Notes under the pieces: model-generated | Told to the model about the DNA's origin: nothing | What the model saw: only the letters and a program-made list of their open reading frames with translations | The model's database searches: none | In this document: one piece after another, positions 26,057 to 35,253 of the stretch | Position numbering within the stretch: the first letter of the stretch is position 1 | Layout: each line of letters opens with the position of its first letter | Source: Saprospirales bacterium | GTDB lineage: Bacteria > Bacteroidota > Bacteroidia > Chitinophagales > Saprospiraceae | Length of the DNA stretch: 61,685 nucleotides | NCBI GenBank assembly: GCA_007693915.1 | Contig: RECS01000085.1 | Span: forward strand, 1 to 61,685 | Direction: 5' to 3' | Made by a program: the position numbers and the translations under genes

Positions 26057-27349
26057 TTATACGCCATATTTAAAAAATTCCGTAATCAGATGATCAATTT
26101 TTATATCCTCTTTCTTTAAAGGTTGTTTTAAAACAATACCGGATTTAGTTTTACACCTGCTCAATGCAACATATGCCTGACCTGATTCAAAAGCTCCTCC
26201 TCGACTGAGATCTATAAAAACTTCATCAAAAGTTTTTCCCTGAGATTTGTGTATAGTTAATGCCCATGCCAATCTTAGTGGATACTGAGTAAATTCACCA
26301 ACAGACTTACTCTTTATTGTTTTGCGGTCTGATGATAATTCATACTCAAGCATATCCCATTTAATTTTTTTTACTTCTACGCAATCGGCTACCTTGCTAT
26401 CTCTTATATCTACCAGTATATATTCATCAGTAATTTCTCTCACTTTGCCAAGACTTCCATTTACAAAACGAAATTCAGGGTCATTACGTAAAAAAATCAC
26501 TTGAGCTCCAGGCTTCAACATCAAGACATTATCAGCTGGATAAGCTGAGGGTGAAAATTTCCCCTTAATTTCAGCCGTTATGGCAGTGGGTGGGCCATCT
26601 AAAAGATTCAATTGGTGTTGGTTAATGTAGTCTACGGTAGCGTTTCTGCCAGCCAGCGTGATACAATATTCGGGGCAAATAAAGTCCGGATCAACACACT
26701 CATTGATAGCGTCTAGATCATCCTGATCAAAGGTATGATTTCGAAACCGTCCCAATAATCCAATGAGTTCCGGATCCCGCTGTCGGAAAACTTCATTGAG
26801 TTCATAAATATCTAATCCCACATATTGAAATGCATGAGCAGAAAAAAAATATGGACTATCGTATTCCGATTGAAAATACATCAGTTCTTCAGTGCTCCTC
26901 ACAACTGGCGGCAATTGGAATAAATCACCAAAGAAAACCATTTTTACACCACCGAATGGCTCTTCCGATTTTCTTACATTTTTTAAAAAATAATCTATCG
27001 CATCAATTAGGTCAGCCCTAACCATAGAAATCTCATCAATAATAATGGTATCGAGCTTTTTAATCAACCTCTTATTTTTCCAAATCTTAAAATCCCCATG
27101 CTGTAAAAGACGTGGTGGAAAACCAAAAAAAGAGTGAATAGTCTGGCCTCCTATATTCAATGCAGCTACACCAGTTGGAGCTAAACATATGGATTTTTGT
27201 TCTGTAGAGTCTCGAAAAAGCTTAAGCAGCGTCGATTTTCCGGTGCCGGCTGAACCTGTAATAAAAATGGGATTAGTACGATCACTGTTCAGCAGATCAA
27301 GTGCCTCCTGAAATTCATTAGTAAGAATAAGTGTCTCTTCGGCTGCCAT
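26057..27349 (-). CDS. PIF1/RecD-like superfamily 1B helicase
   Basis: The 430-residue protein has Walker A in FITGSAGTGKSTLLKLF (about 29-45), motif Ia (CLAPTGVAALNIGGQTIHSFFGFP), Walker B (TIIIDEISMVRADLIDAID), motif III (VFFGDLFQLPPV) and the C-terminal UvrD_C_2-type LAWALTIHKSQGKTFDEVFIDL and GQAYVALSRCK. It matches the short stand-alone PIF1-like helicases of bacteria, 5'-3' helicases with roles in replication and G4 or R-loop processing. There are no extra domains. It lies 6 bases downstream of the EEP-family gene. Confidence 0.9.
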   Translation of the reverse strand: MAAEETLILTNEFQEALDLLNSDRTNPIFITGSAGTGKSTLLKLFRDSTEQKSICLAPTGVAALNIGGQTIHSFFGFPPRLLQHGDFKIWKNKRLIKKLDTIIIDEISMVRADLIDAIDYFLKNVRKSEEPFGGVKMVFFGDLFQLPPVVRSTEELMYFQSEYDSPYFFSAHAFQYVGLDIYELNEVFRQRDPELIGLLGRFRNHTFDQDDLDAINECVDPDFICPEYCITLAGRNATVDYINQHQLNLLDGPPTAITAEIKGKFSPSAYPADNVLMLKPGAQVIFLRNDPEFRFVNGSLGKVREITDEYILVDIRDSKVADCVEVKKIKWDMLEYELSSDRKTIKSKSVGEFTQYPLRLAWALTIHKSQGKTFDEVFIDLSRGGAFESGQAYVALSRCKTKSGIVLKQPLKKEDIKIDHLITEFFKYGV

Positions 27350-27355
27350 TGGTTA

Positions 27356-28426
27356 TTATCTATTCCGAACTGGTCGCACCAAATAAACAAAAACCGGAAA
27401 GTGATCACTATATCCACCAATATATTGCCCACCCGCAAAGCTCCTGAATGGATAGCCTGCAAATCGTCCTGTTCGCTGAACCAATCTTCTTTCGTTATAG
27501 ATTTCTGCTTTGTAATAGCGCCATCCTTCATCCCTTTCTTTTACTAAGCCATATGACAAAATGATCTGATCAAACAAACTCCAGGAATCTCTCCAGGCAT
27601 TGGTTCCAAGACCCCTTCTGAAGGGTTCATAAAAAGGATTATACATATGATGGGGCTGCATTTTATTTTGATCACCTATTGCCATAAGCGTTTCTCTAAT
27701 ACTGTGATTGACAGGATCATCATTAAAGTCTCCCATAATGATCACCTTAGTCAACGGATCTTCCTTTTTCAGACTGTCGACAACCGCTCTGTTCAGCGAG
27801 GCACCAAAAACCCTTTTGTAGCGAGTAGCTTCTTCACCTCCTCTTCTACTCGGCCAATGATTGACCATGATGTGAATTTTTTCACCCATAAGTTTACCTG
27901 TCACTAAAAGCACATCACGCGTTCGCTCAAAACTTCCATCTTCCCTTTCCATAGCAAAAGGTATAGGTTTTGAAGATATATACTCAAATAAATCAGGATT
28001 GTAAAACAAAGCATTATCAATTCCCCTGAAGTCAGGAGAGTCATAATGAGCTATTTGGTAGTTCCGGTCTGCTAATTTCGGATGTGCAGCAAGGTCCTCT
28101 AAGACCAATCTGTTTTCCACCTCAGCTAATCCGACTACCGCAGCACCTACTGGAGAAAGTTCAGTGCCAAGAGATGAAATAACGTCAGCCAATTTGTCCA
28201 ATTTATCCTGGTACTTTTCGGTAGTCCATCGATATCTGCCCTCAGGCGTATAATCCCTATCCATGATACCTGGGCTATTTATGGTATCAAATAGGTTTTC
28301 AACATTGTAAAAAGCAATGCATGCAACCTCAAACTGCTGTCTCTGTGCCTGAAGATCATTTACCGATAACAAACCAAATCCGGCAAAAAATACAGGTAAA
28401 ACCAGCTTGAGAAATAACTTCTTCAT
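27356..28426 (-). CDS. Secreted endonuclease/exonuclease/phosphatase family protein
   Basis: The ATG at 28426 is chosen because it gives a standard signal peptide (KKLFLKLVLPVFFAGFGLL...LQAQ); an ATG at 28441 would add five residues. The 356-residue protein has the EEP signature in order: CIAFYNVENLFDT, VVGLAEVEN, MVNHWPSRRGGEEATRYKR, VIIMGDFNDDP and the C-terminal GYSDHFPVFVYL. Members are metal-dependent DNases or phosphatases; export suggests a role in nucleic-acid or phosphate scavenging. The substrate is not determinable. Confidence 0.88.
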   Translation of the reverse strand: MKKLFLKLVLPVFFAGFGLLSVNDLQAQRQQFEVACIAFYNVENLFDTINSPGIMDRDYTPEGRYRWTTEKYQDKLDKLADVISSLGTELSPVGAAVVGLAEVENRLVLEDLAAHPKLADRNYQIAHYDSPDFRGIDNALFYNPDLFEYISSKPIPFAMEREDGSFERTRDVLLVTGKLMGEKIHIMVNHWPSRRGGEEATRYKRVFGASLNRAVVDSLKKEDPLTKVIIMGDFNDDPVNHSIRETLMAIGDQNKMQPHHMYNPFYEPFRRGLGTNAWRDSWSLFDQIILSYGLVKERDEGWRYYKAEIYNERRLVQRTGRFAGYPFRSFAGGQYIGGYSDHFPVFVYLVRPVRNR

Positions 28427-28738
28427 ATCCTTAATTTTCATTTAGATTTCAAATATAATGAAAAACAATATGAATAACAGTTACCATAGGTAAATTATTG
28501 ATTAATTTTTGGGATTTGTCAACTACCCTATATGTTGAAAAAAAACAGAATCATTTTTTCATACGATAGTTCAGCGCAACTCAGTCTTCCATATTTATAC
28601 TCTTATCTAAAAACTTGCAACAAAAAATATCTGGTAAATAGCAAATAAGATACAGTAAGTATTTCCCAAGGTATCTAGATAAAATTATATCTTTACATCA
28701 GGATATACTTTTATTATAACTACAAATATATCTCTAGG

Positions 28739-29122
28739 ATGACAAAAAAAATGAAGGGGAAAATAATACTGATCAGCTTGTTATCACTCTTAACAACAAT
28801 TGTCTTCAGTAAAGTGATTTCTTGGTGGATAATTATTCCATTGGGTTTGGTATTTGGTTATTGGTCGGACTTAAAGCCAATACAAGCTTTTTCAATTGGT
28901 TTCTTTTCAATTTTTGCTGCCTGGTTTCTGGAAGCTTATTGGATAAATGAAATGAATCAATCTATCTTATCTCAAAAGATAGGTCAAGTAATGGTTGGAA
29001 TAAATCCATTGGGTTTGTTATTGATGACAGGAGCTTTAGGAGGTTTAGGAGGTGGTTTGTCATTCGGATTTGGGGCATCGGTTCGAGCAACTTTTAAATT
29101 AACTGTTGATGATGAATCCTGA
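28739..29122 (+). CDS. Membrane protein of unknown function, 127 residues
   Basis: The protein has four hydrophobic segments (about 7-25, 30-42, 50-65 and 90-110, the last a Gly-rich LLLMTGALGGLGGGLSFGFGAS) and charged ends. I do not recognise a family. A TATCTTTA sequence at 28688-28695 resembles a -7 promoter element. It overlaps the next gene (2TM domain protein) by 11-14 bases, and a third gene also overlaps, so three genes form one unit. Confidence 0.65.
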   Translation: MTKKMKGKIILISLLSLLTTIVFSKVISWWIIIPLGLVFGYWSDLKPIQAFSIGFFSIFAAWFLEAYWINEMNQSILSQKIGQVMVGINPLGLLLMTGALGGLGGGLSFGFGASVRATFKLTVDDES

Positions 29123-29468
29123 AGAAATAGCAAAAAAAAGGGTCAAAAAGAAAAAGAAGTTTTATAAGAGCATCAGTGAGTATACAGTCACTACGGTCAT
29201 TTTGTTGGTGGTAAATTTATTGACTTCACCACGTTTTATGTGGAGTCTTATACCTATCTCAATTTTTGCAGTACTGATTTTAATTGACTTTTTTAAACTA
29301 TACGGTCCATTAAAAAAAGATGAGGCTTGGGAATATAAGGAATACCAAAAGGAACTAAAAAAAATAAAACCTGAGGAAGGTTTCAATGAGGGCAAACCAT
29401 TTGATTTAAAAGAACTGGAAAAAGAAAAAGAAAAAAGAAAAAACTGGGATGAAAGAGACCTTGTTTAA
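29112..29468 (+). CDS. 2TM domain-like small membrane protein
   Basis: The product (118 residues from the second of two adjacent ATGs at 29109 and 29112) starts with a basic segment (AKKRVKKKKKFYKSISEY), has two transmembrane helices (~23-38 and ~43-60) and a charged C-terminal tail rich in Lys and Glu. The layout matches the 2TM family found in Bacteroidota, whose function is unknown. Both ends overlap neighbouring genes, which supports translational coupling. Confidence 0.7.
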   Translation: MNPEEIAKKRVKKKKKFYKSISEYTVTTVILLVVNLLTSPRFMWSLIPISIFAVLILIDFFKLYGPLKKDEAWEYKEYQKELKKIKPEEGFNEGKPFDLKELEKEKEKRKNWDERDLV

Positions 29469-31590
29469 AAATCGGTTTACTAATTTAGGCCTTAGGTTCC
29501 GGAGTTTAGTTTTTACAGCTTTTCTTTGTCTGTGTTTTTTCTTTTTGTACATTGGAAATATTGAAGCCCAGCGCCCCCTCGATTCCCAAACGGAAGATCT
29601 ACTTGAATCCCTAATCGAGTCATTTGTAGAAAATACTGAGTCGGAAGATTTTGATTTTACCAATTTATTTGAAAGACTGGAACGATTTTTCTACTATCCA
29701 GTGGACATCAACATTGCTACTGAAGGGGATTTGCTAGATATGCTTATTTTTTCAGACCTTCAGATAGTTAACTTAATCTCCTATCGTGAGGAATACGGTG
29801 ATTTCATTGACGTAAGGGAACTACAAGCAGTGCCCGGATTTGAAACTGATTTCATTAGACTATTGCTTCCATTTATTAGAGTAACAAGTGATGGCTTGCG
29901 CTATCAGCGATCAATATGGGAAATGTTGACAAGTGGCCGCACCGAATGGTTTGGACGAGTGGAACGCACATTGGAAGAAAAAAGAGGATACACTCCGGGG
30001 GAAGCTGGACAAAGCAGGTATTTAGGCAATCCATGGCGATATTATACCCGTTTCAGGCATCAGCATCAAAATGTCTTGAGTATTGGAATAACGGCAGAAA
30101 AAGATCCCGGAGAACCTTTTTTTAAAGACGTCAACCAATATGGATTTGATTTTTATTCAGCTCATTTTTATCTAAGGGATCAATCTCGTTTTTTAAGAGA
30201 TCTGGCTATTGGGGATTATCATGTTAGTTTAGGTCAAGGGTTAATCATGCATTCAGGCTTTGGAAGGGGAAAAAGTGCATTTGTTACCAACATCAGCCGA
30301 GGAGGCAGACCCATTAGACCACATACATCAGCTGCTGAATTTGGATTTAATAGAGGAATTGCTGCCCATCTCCATATAAGGAATTTTCAATTTATAGCAT
30401 TTGCATCTTCCCTAATGGTGGATGGTTCAGTGAGAGAAGAAGAAGCAGATGATTTGGCAGGGGATAATATCAGCAGATTCTTTACATCAATTCAACAATC
30501 GGGATTACACAGGACCCCAACTGAAATAGCCAATAAAAATTCAATACGACACAGCAGTGGAGGTATTTCTGTAAAGCGTAGTTTCAATAGATTACAGGTA
30601 GGATTAAATGCTGTTTACAACCATTTCGATATCCCACAAAACCGCCAAATACGACCCTACAATCAATTCTATTTTTCAGGAACTGATTTATTGAATGTCA
30701 GTATGGAGTACCGCTATATTCACAGAAACATGAATTTTTTTGGCGAAACTGCTTTGTCGGACAATGGAGGGTTTGCCACTATAAATGGCTTATTGATGGG
30801 CTTACACAGGTATGTATCACTTGCGCTACTCTACCGAAACCTCGGTGTAAAATATCAGGCTATTTATCCCAATGTATTTGGTGAAAACAGTGCCGGCAAC
30901 AATGAAGAAGGTTTTTATGCAGGGATTGAAATACGACCATCTAGAGGTTTAACCATCAGTGGGTATTTTGATTTCTGGAATCATCCCTGGCTTAGATTCA
31001 GGACAGACGGTCCGGCAGTGGGAAATGAGTTTTTTTTAAGGGTGCAGTACAGCATCAGAAGAAAAATGAATTTTTATATTCAATACCGTTACAAACAACG
31101 CGAACAAAACAAGACTGAAGACCTCGCCATAAGAAACCTCTATGAGGAAAGCCGAGAAAACCTGAGATTACAGTTGGCGATCAACGCAAGCCCCTCTATT
31201 GAGTTGAGAAGTAGAATAGAAAATGTCTGGTATTCATTTGACAATCTTAATGAAACGGGATTTCTCATATATCAGGATATTTTATACAGGCCTTCAGGAA
31301 GTCCATTTTCATTTACAGGCAGATTAAGCTTTTTCGATACAGAAAGTTTTAACAGCAGAATTTTTGCTTATGAAAATGATCTCTTATACAGCTTTAGTAT
31401 CCCTCCTTTTAGTGATCGTGGTTATCGTTACTACATCAACTTGCGGTATCGATTAAGCAGAACAACCACCCTTGAGGCAAGATTCTCTCAAACCAAGTAC
31501 AGAAATAGAGAAACTATTGGAAGTGGGTTGGAAACAATTGAAGGTAATAGTAGAACAGATATAAAGATACAAACAAGAATGGTGTTTTAA
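29449..31590 (+). CDS. Helix-hairpin-helix domain fused to an outer-membrane barrel-like protein
   Basis: The 713-residue protein has a long N-terminus with a signal helix (~19-37, ending IEAQ). It then has a ComEA-type HHH region at ~85-147 (VDINIATEGDLLDMLIFSDLQIVNLISYREEYGDFIDVRELQAVPGF, in two stretches), followed by ~550 residues rich in alternating aromatic/polar strands typical of outer-membrane barrels (ending IKIQTRMVF with terminal Phe). HHH regions bind DNA backbone. The combination suggests an envelope protein facing DNA. It overlaps the upstream 2TM gene by 20 bases. Confidence 0.75.
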   Translation: MKETLFKNRFTNLGLRFRSLVFTAFLCLCFFFLYIGNIEAQRPLDSQTEDLLESLIESFVENTESEDFDFTNLFERLERFFYYPVDINIATEGDLLDMLIFSDLQIVNLISYREEYGDFIDVRELQAVPGFETDFIRLLLPFIRVTSDGLRYQRSIWEMLTSGRTEWFGRVERTLEEKRGYTPGEAGQSRYLGNPWRYYTRFRHQHQNVLSIGITAEKDPGEPFFKDVNQYGFDFYSAHFYLRDQSRFLRDLAIGDYHVSLGQGLIMHSGFGRGKSAFVTNISRGGRPIRPHTSAAEFGFNRGIAAHLHIRNFQFIAFASSLMVDGSVREEEADDLAGDNISRFFTSIQQSGLHRTPTEIANKNSIRHSSGGISVKRSFNRLQVGLNAVYNHFDIPQNRQIRPYNQFYFSGTDLLNVSMEYRYIHRNMNFFGETALSDNGGFATINGLLMGLHRYVSLALLYRNLGVKYQAIYPNVFGENSAGNNEEGFYAGIEIRPSRGLTISGYFDFWNHPWLRFRTDGPAVGNEFFLRVQYSIRRKMNFYIQYRYKQREQNKTEDLAIRNLYEESRENLRLQLAINASPSIELRSRIENVWYSFDNLNETGFLIYQDILYRPSGSPFSFTGRLSFFDTESFNSRIFAYENDLLYSFSIPPFSDRGYRYYINLRYRLSRTTTLEARFSQTKYRNRETIGSGLETIEGNSRTDIKIQTRMVF

Positions 31591-32117
31591 AGAAATTTAA
31601 AAACACATCATAAATTCCAACAATTCGCTCCCTATGTCTACTTAATATTAGTAAAAATAAACTATACTTTTCAACAAGGAGGAAGCTTTTTTAGGTTTTT
31701 CATTAAATTTATTTTATACTTTCATTTTGTTTAAAAAATAAATTATTGGTAAAATTAAGCGTCAAAATTAAATTTAAATTAAAGTAGCTTACACTATTTA
31801 TCAAGGAGATATCAATGATATTAAAATCATGATCCCTTAATTTTTTTTGAAGCATGTGCTTTTTTATATAAAATTAAAAGGAGGCAATCAGGTATCCCAA
31901 TTATTAAATCTTCAAGACTTATTTCCAAAGACAAAAATCAATTTATTCATAAAATTTAATGATCTTGGGTTTACATGATTAAATTTTCATATATTCACTT
32001 ACAGTATTTATTTATGACAACAAAATAAATTGTGAGACTAAGAAATCCTAATATTGAAGATCGGATTAGAGATTTTAACCATTCAAAACATTATTATTAA
32101 GCTTAAAAAAATTAAAT
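31591..32117. other. AT-rich intergenic region
   Basis: These 527 bases lie between the HHH-barrel gene and the PPK2 gene. They are markedly AT-rich with many A and T runs. I found no convincing open frame, hairpin, repeat shared with other parts of the window, or TAnnTTTG promoter. Such a long gap in a compact genome could hold regulatory sequence or a decayed gene. Confidence 0.4.
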
Positions 32118-32876
32118 ATGAGAAACATGATTCATTTAGATGATTATCCAACTGGTCCTCCGGCAGACATCAAAAAAAGGGATATACAGAAAGAAACAAA
32201 AAAGCTAACGAAGGAAATAGGAAGACTTCAGAAGTTACTTTATGCTGACAGAAGATATGCTATTCTTGTCATATTTCAGGGATTGGACGCAACAGGAAAA
32301 GACAGCAGTACACGTTCCGTTTTTCATTACTGCAGTCCTATGGCGACTTGGGCTTACGGATTTGTCAAGCCTACCAAAATAGAAATGGATCACGATTTTC
32401 TATGGAGAGTGCATAAAGTAGCCCCAAGAAAAGGAAAAATCAGAATTTTCAATCGGTCTCACTACGAAGATATTTTGATCCAACGTGTAGAAAAGTGGAT
32501 TGATATCGAGCGCGTTGAAATGAGGATGAATGCTATAAATGCATTTGAAAAATTATTGAGAGACGACAACAATACCTTGATTTTAAAATTTTATATGCAT
32601 ATTTCCAAAGAGCGTCAGGGGGAGAAACTGCAGCGAAGAATAGATGACCCGTCAAGGAGATGGAAACACGACGACTCTGATTGGATAGTGAGAGAAAAAT
32701 GGGATGATTACATGGATGCGTACCACTATATATTGAACAATAGCGATATTCCATGGATGATTGCACCTTGTGATAAGAAATGGTATCGAAATTACTTTAT
32801 TGCAAAGAAAGTCTGCGAAGCTATGGAAAACTTAGATTTGAGAATCCCTAAAATTTTTTCTATCGGTAATGGATAA
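32118..32876 (+). CDS. Polyphosphate kinase 2 family protein
   Basis: PPK2 enzymes move phosphate between polyphosphate and nucleotides. The 252-residue protein shows Walker A FQGLDATGKDSSTRSVF (about 53-69), the lid and Walker-B-like IRIFNRSHYEDILIQRV, and the basic KLQRRIDDPSRRWKHDDSDW and PCDKKWYRNYFIAKKV segments. It is a single-domain PPK2, so AMP or ADP phosphorylation is plausible, but the subclass cannot be fixed. Its end overlaps the S4 gene by 8 bases. Confidence 0.92.
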   Translation: MRNMIHLDDYPTGPPADIKKRDIQKETKKLTKEIGRLQKLLYADRRYAILVIFQGLDATGKDSSTRSVFHYCSPMATWAYGFVKPTKIEMDHDFLWRVHKVAPRKGKIRIFNRSHYEDILIQRVEKWIDIERVEMRMNAINAFEKLLRDDNNTLILKFYMHISKERQGEKLQRRIDDPSRRWKHDDSDWIVREKWDDYMDAYHYILNNSDIPWMIAPCDKKWYRNYFIAKKVCEAMENLDLRIPKIFSIGNG

Positions 32877-33261
32877 AGTACGAGTTGATAAATGGTTGTG
32901 GAGTGTAAGGATATTAAAAACAAGGTCTCTGGCAACAAAATTTTGTAAAGAGGGAAAAGTAAGTAAGGAAGACCAAAAATTAAAGCCCTCCTCCACCGTT
33001 AGTATTGGTGATAAAATTGAATTAAAGAAAGATGGGTTTTCATTGGTATTCAAGGTAGTTAAGCTTTTAGAAAAAAGAGTGGGTGCGCCTTTAGCCGTTG
33101 AATGCTACACTGATTTAACAACTGCTGAGGAATATCAAAAATACGAGAGTTGGTTCAATTATAAAAAAAAGGCTGAATACAGAGAAAAAGGAAGGGGAAG
33201 ACCTACCAAAAAGGAAAGACGGGAAATTGAAAAGTTTAAAGGTGGTATTGATTCAGTATAA
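32869..33261 (+). CDS. S4 domain RNA-binding protein (Hsp15-like)
   Basis: The 130-residue protein starts with an S4 domain (VRVDKWLWSVRILKTRSLATKFCKEGKVSKEDQKLKPSSTVSIGDKIEL in sequence), the same arrangement as Hsp15, which binds stalled 50S subunits carrying nascent tRNA. The C-terminal ~45 residues are highly basic (KKKAEYREKGRGRPTKKERREIEK), as expected for RNA binding. The ATG lies inside the end of the PPK2 gene, so the pair is translationally coupled. Confidence 0.88.
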   Translation: MDKVRVDKWLWSVRILKTRSLATKFCKEGKVSKEDQKLKPSSTVSIGDKIELKKDGFSLVFKVVKLLEKRVGAPLAVECYTDLTTAEEYQKYESWFNYKKKAEYREKGRGRPTKKERREIEKFKGGIDSV

Positions 33262-33299
33262 GACAATAATTTATTGGTCATTTTTTTACAACTTACTCA

Positions 33300-33328
33300 T
33301 TGGCTAAACGTTAATATTTTTACATTTG
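33300..33328 (+). promoter_or_regulatory. Promoter of the lipoprotein-SCO-cytochrome c unit
   Basis: TTG at 33300-33302 and TACATTTG at 33321-33328 with an 18-base spacer give a good match to the Bacteroidota -33/-7 consensus. The start codon at 33379 lies 50 bases downstream. Confidence 0.65.
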
Positions 33329-33378
33329 CAGCCTGTTTAAAGTTGCGCTTATTCAATCATTTTTAAATATATAAAACA

Positions 33379-33846
33379 ATGAAACAATTAAAGTTTTTCC
33401 TCATGCCATTAGTTTTCTTAATGACTATGGCCTTAGTTTTTTCTGCTTGCGGTGGTAGTGAAGGTAAATCAGATGAAGAAAAAATGGACCATTTACTCGA
33501 TTTGCAAGATGATGTAATTCGCGTCCATGACGATGTAATGCCTTTGACAGCAAACATCAACAGAGCAAGACAAAAAATAATGGATTACTATCAGGAGCAT
33601 CACGAAGGAATGGATGAAGAGTTGGAAAACCGGATGGGAGTAATCCTTCAGAGATTAAATGACGCCCATGATGATATGTTCGATTGGATGGGAGACTGGG
33701 CTGATTCTGATCAGTCAGCAATGGAATATGATGAAGCCATTAAATATTACGATATTGAAATGAAAAGGATAAAGCAGGTAGCTGAAGATATGAGAAGTAG
33801 CGTGAATGACGCAGAAGAATTAATAGAAGAACTAGGCTTAAATTAA
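33379..33846 (+). CDS. Helical lipoprotein of unknown function
   Basis: The 155-residue protein has a signal peptide with lipobox (LVFSAC, Cys about residue 24), then a wholly helical, acidic region with heptad-like spacing (LLDLQDDVIRVHDDVMP, MGVILQRLNDAHDDMFDWMG, EMKRIKQVAEDMRSSVNDAEEL). Comparable lipoproteins, sometimes mislabelled as inclusion-body proteins, occur beside SCO genes in Bacteroidota. It is 12 bases upstream of the SCO gene. A role in metal handling is only an inference from context. Confidence 0.75.
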   Translation: MKQLKFFLMPLVFLMTMALVFSACGGSEGKSDEEKMDHLLDLQDDVIRVHDDVMPLTANINRARQKIMDYYQEHHEGMDEELENRMGVILQRLNDAHDDMFDWMGDWADSDQSAMEYDEAIKYYDIEMKRIKQVAEDMRSSVNDAEELIEELGLN

Positions 33847-33858
33847 AAGCGGTCCGGA

Positions 33859-34479
33859 ATGACACTTAAGAACATTTTTATTTTTTTAATGCTTACAGGA
33901 CTGGCAGTTTTTTATTCCTGCCAGTCCTCAGAGCCAAGGGAACTACCCTATTTAGGTTTTCCTCAAATAATAGACGGTGATACTTTTCCCCATCAAATCC
34001 CTGATTTTGAATTCATGAATCAGGATAGTCAAATGGTAACTAATGAAACCTTCGGTAATGCTGTTTATGTTGCCGATTTCTTTTTTACATCATGTCCTAC
34101 TATCTGTCCTCAATTGACAAGATCAATGCTTAGAATGCACGATTATTTTGAAGGGAGGGACGATGTGTTGTTTTTGTCCCATACCATAGATGTGAGGCGT
34201 GATAGTGTACCCCGTCTTAGACGTTATGCCGAAAATATTGGGGTTACAACAGATAGGTGGCACTTTGTTACAGGTGATGTTAATGATATTTATAGCATTG
34301 CGGATGACTACATGAGCATAGCTATAGAAGATCCTGATGCTCCCGGAGGATTTGATCACAGCGGTTGGCTTATTCTAATCGACCAAAACCGTCACATCAG
34401 AAGTTATTGCGATGGGACTGATGACAAGGAAGTTGACCGCCTTATTCAGGACATCAAAATACTCCTCAATGAAACCTAG
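33859..34479 (+). CDS. SCO1/SenC family copper chaperone-like thioredoxin protein
   Basis: SCO proteins deliver copper to the CuA site of cytochrome oxidase or act as thiol oxidoreductases. The 206-residue product has an N-terminal lipoprotein-type signal (LTGLAVFYSC), a thioredoxin fold with the metal-binding CxxxC in FFTSCPTICPQLTRSM (about 77-92), and the third ligand His in FDHSGWLILID (near 170). All three ligands are present. The cytochrome c gene starts inside its last codons. Confidence 0.92.
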   Translation: MTLKNIFIFLMLTGLAVFYSCQSSEPRELPYLGFPQIIDGDTFPHQIPDFEFMNQDSQMVTNETFGNAVYVADFFFTSCPTICPQLTRSMLRMHDYFEGRDDVLFLSHTIDVRRDSVPRLRRYAENIGVTTDRWHFVTGDVNDIYSIADDYMSIAIEDPDAPGGFDHSGWLILIDQNRHIRSYCDGTDDKEVDRLIQDIKILLNET

Positions 34480-34906
34480 GTTTCTCCTGAGCCTCCTGAT
34501 TGGCATATTAATAACAGCTTATATTTATTCCTTGTCTTCTTGTGATTACAATCCACACAGACAAGGACAATGGTTGTATGGTCAGCATTGTCAAAGCTGT
34601 CACATGGCTGATGGTAAAGGTTTGGGAGAATTGATACCATCTTTAAATTCATCTCACTGGCTGACAAGCGAGAATATCTACTCAGTAGCTTGTTTGATTC
34701 GTTTTGGAATCAAAAAACCTGACCCTTTTGACTCTACTATTATCACCTACCCTATGCCACCACTTTACGATTTATCAGAGGCAGAGATAACCAATATCTT
34801 AAACTATATTGGGAATCATTTTGGGAACTCTGCAGCTTATATTAACCCTATAAAACTTAAAGAGACACTTTCCAATTGCCCCAATGAAGAGTCAAGGAAG
34901 TGGTAA
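34469..34906 (+). CDS. Mono-heme cytochrome c lipoprotein
   Basis: From the ATG at 34469 the protein has 145 residues, with a signal segment and lipobox-like Cys (YSLSSC), one heme-binding CxxCH in YGQHCQSCHMADGKGLGELIPSL (Cys about 40), and the distal Met in YPMPPLYDLSEAEITNILNYI. This is a standard class I fold. The start overlaps the SCO stop by 11 bases; a longer frame to 34412 would run inside the SCO gene and lacks a leading signal. It likely donates or receives electrons in the periplasm. Confidence 0.9.
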   Translation: MKPRFLLSLLIGILITAYIYSLSSCDYNPHRQGQWLYGQHCQSCHMADGKGLGELIPSLNSSHWLTSENIYSVACLIRFGIKKPDPFDSTIITYPMPPLYDLSEAEITNILNYIGNHFGNSAAYINPIKLKETLSNCPNEESRKW

Positions 34907-34956
34907 GGTTTTGTAAAACTTCATTTGTTAAAATAGGTTTTTCTAAAACTTTAACT

Positions 34957-34964
34957 TATATTTG
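34957..34964 (+). promoter_or_regulatory. Bacteroidota -7 element before the 80-residue protein gene
   Basis: TATATTTG matches TAnnTTTG exactly and lies 46 bases upstream of the ATG at 35011. The -33 element is weak. Confidence 0.45.
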
Positions 34965-35010
34965 TACATTAATACTATTGACACCTTAAATATTCAAAAA
35001 TTAACTAACA

Positions 35011-35253
35011 ATGAGAAAAGCTTTAAAGTATACTGTAGTCTTCACGATTGTAGCTCTTAGTGTCTTTTCTTATTTTTATGTCAATGACATAAAAACTCAC
35101 TCTCACTTACCTAATCTTACTCAAATAGAAATGTCTACAAACCATTATAATAGTGAAGAAAGTGACCGCAATATGCTCCCTGAATCAAAGGTTGTCAAAT
35201 TCTTTGTCGATAAGGTCACGCTTCTGTTAAGTCCCGTTTTTAATCAAAATTAA
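35011..35253 (+). CDS. Small hypothetical protein with N-terminal membrane segment
   Basis: The 80-residue product begins with a basic residue pair and one hydrophobic helix (YTVVFTIVALSVFSYFYV, about 8-25), then a polar stretch rich in His, Asn and Ser and a hydrophobic C-terminal segment (KVVKFFVDKVTLLLSPVF). No family is recognised. Its own -7 element lies upstream, which supports a real gene. Its last 4 bases overlap the convergent fmt gene. Confidence 0.55.
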   Translation: MRKALKYTVVFTIVALSVFSYFYVNDIKTHSHLPNLTQIEMSTNHYNSEESDRNMLPESKVVKFFVDKVTLLLSPVFNQN

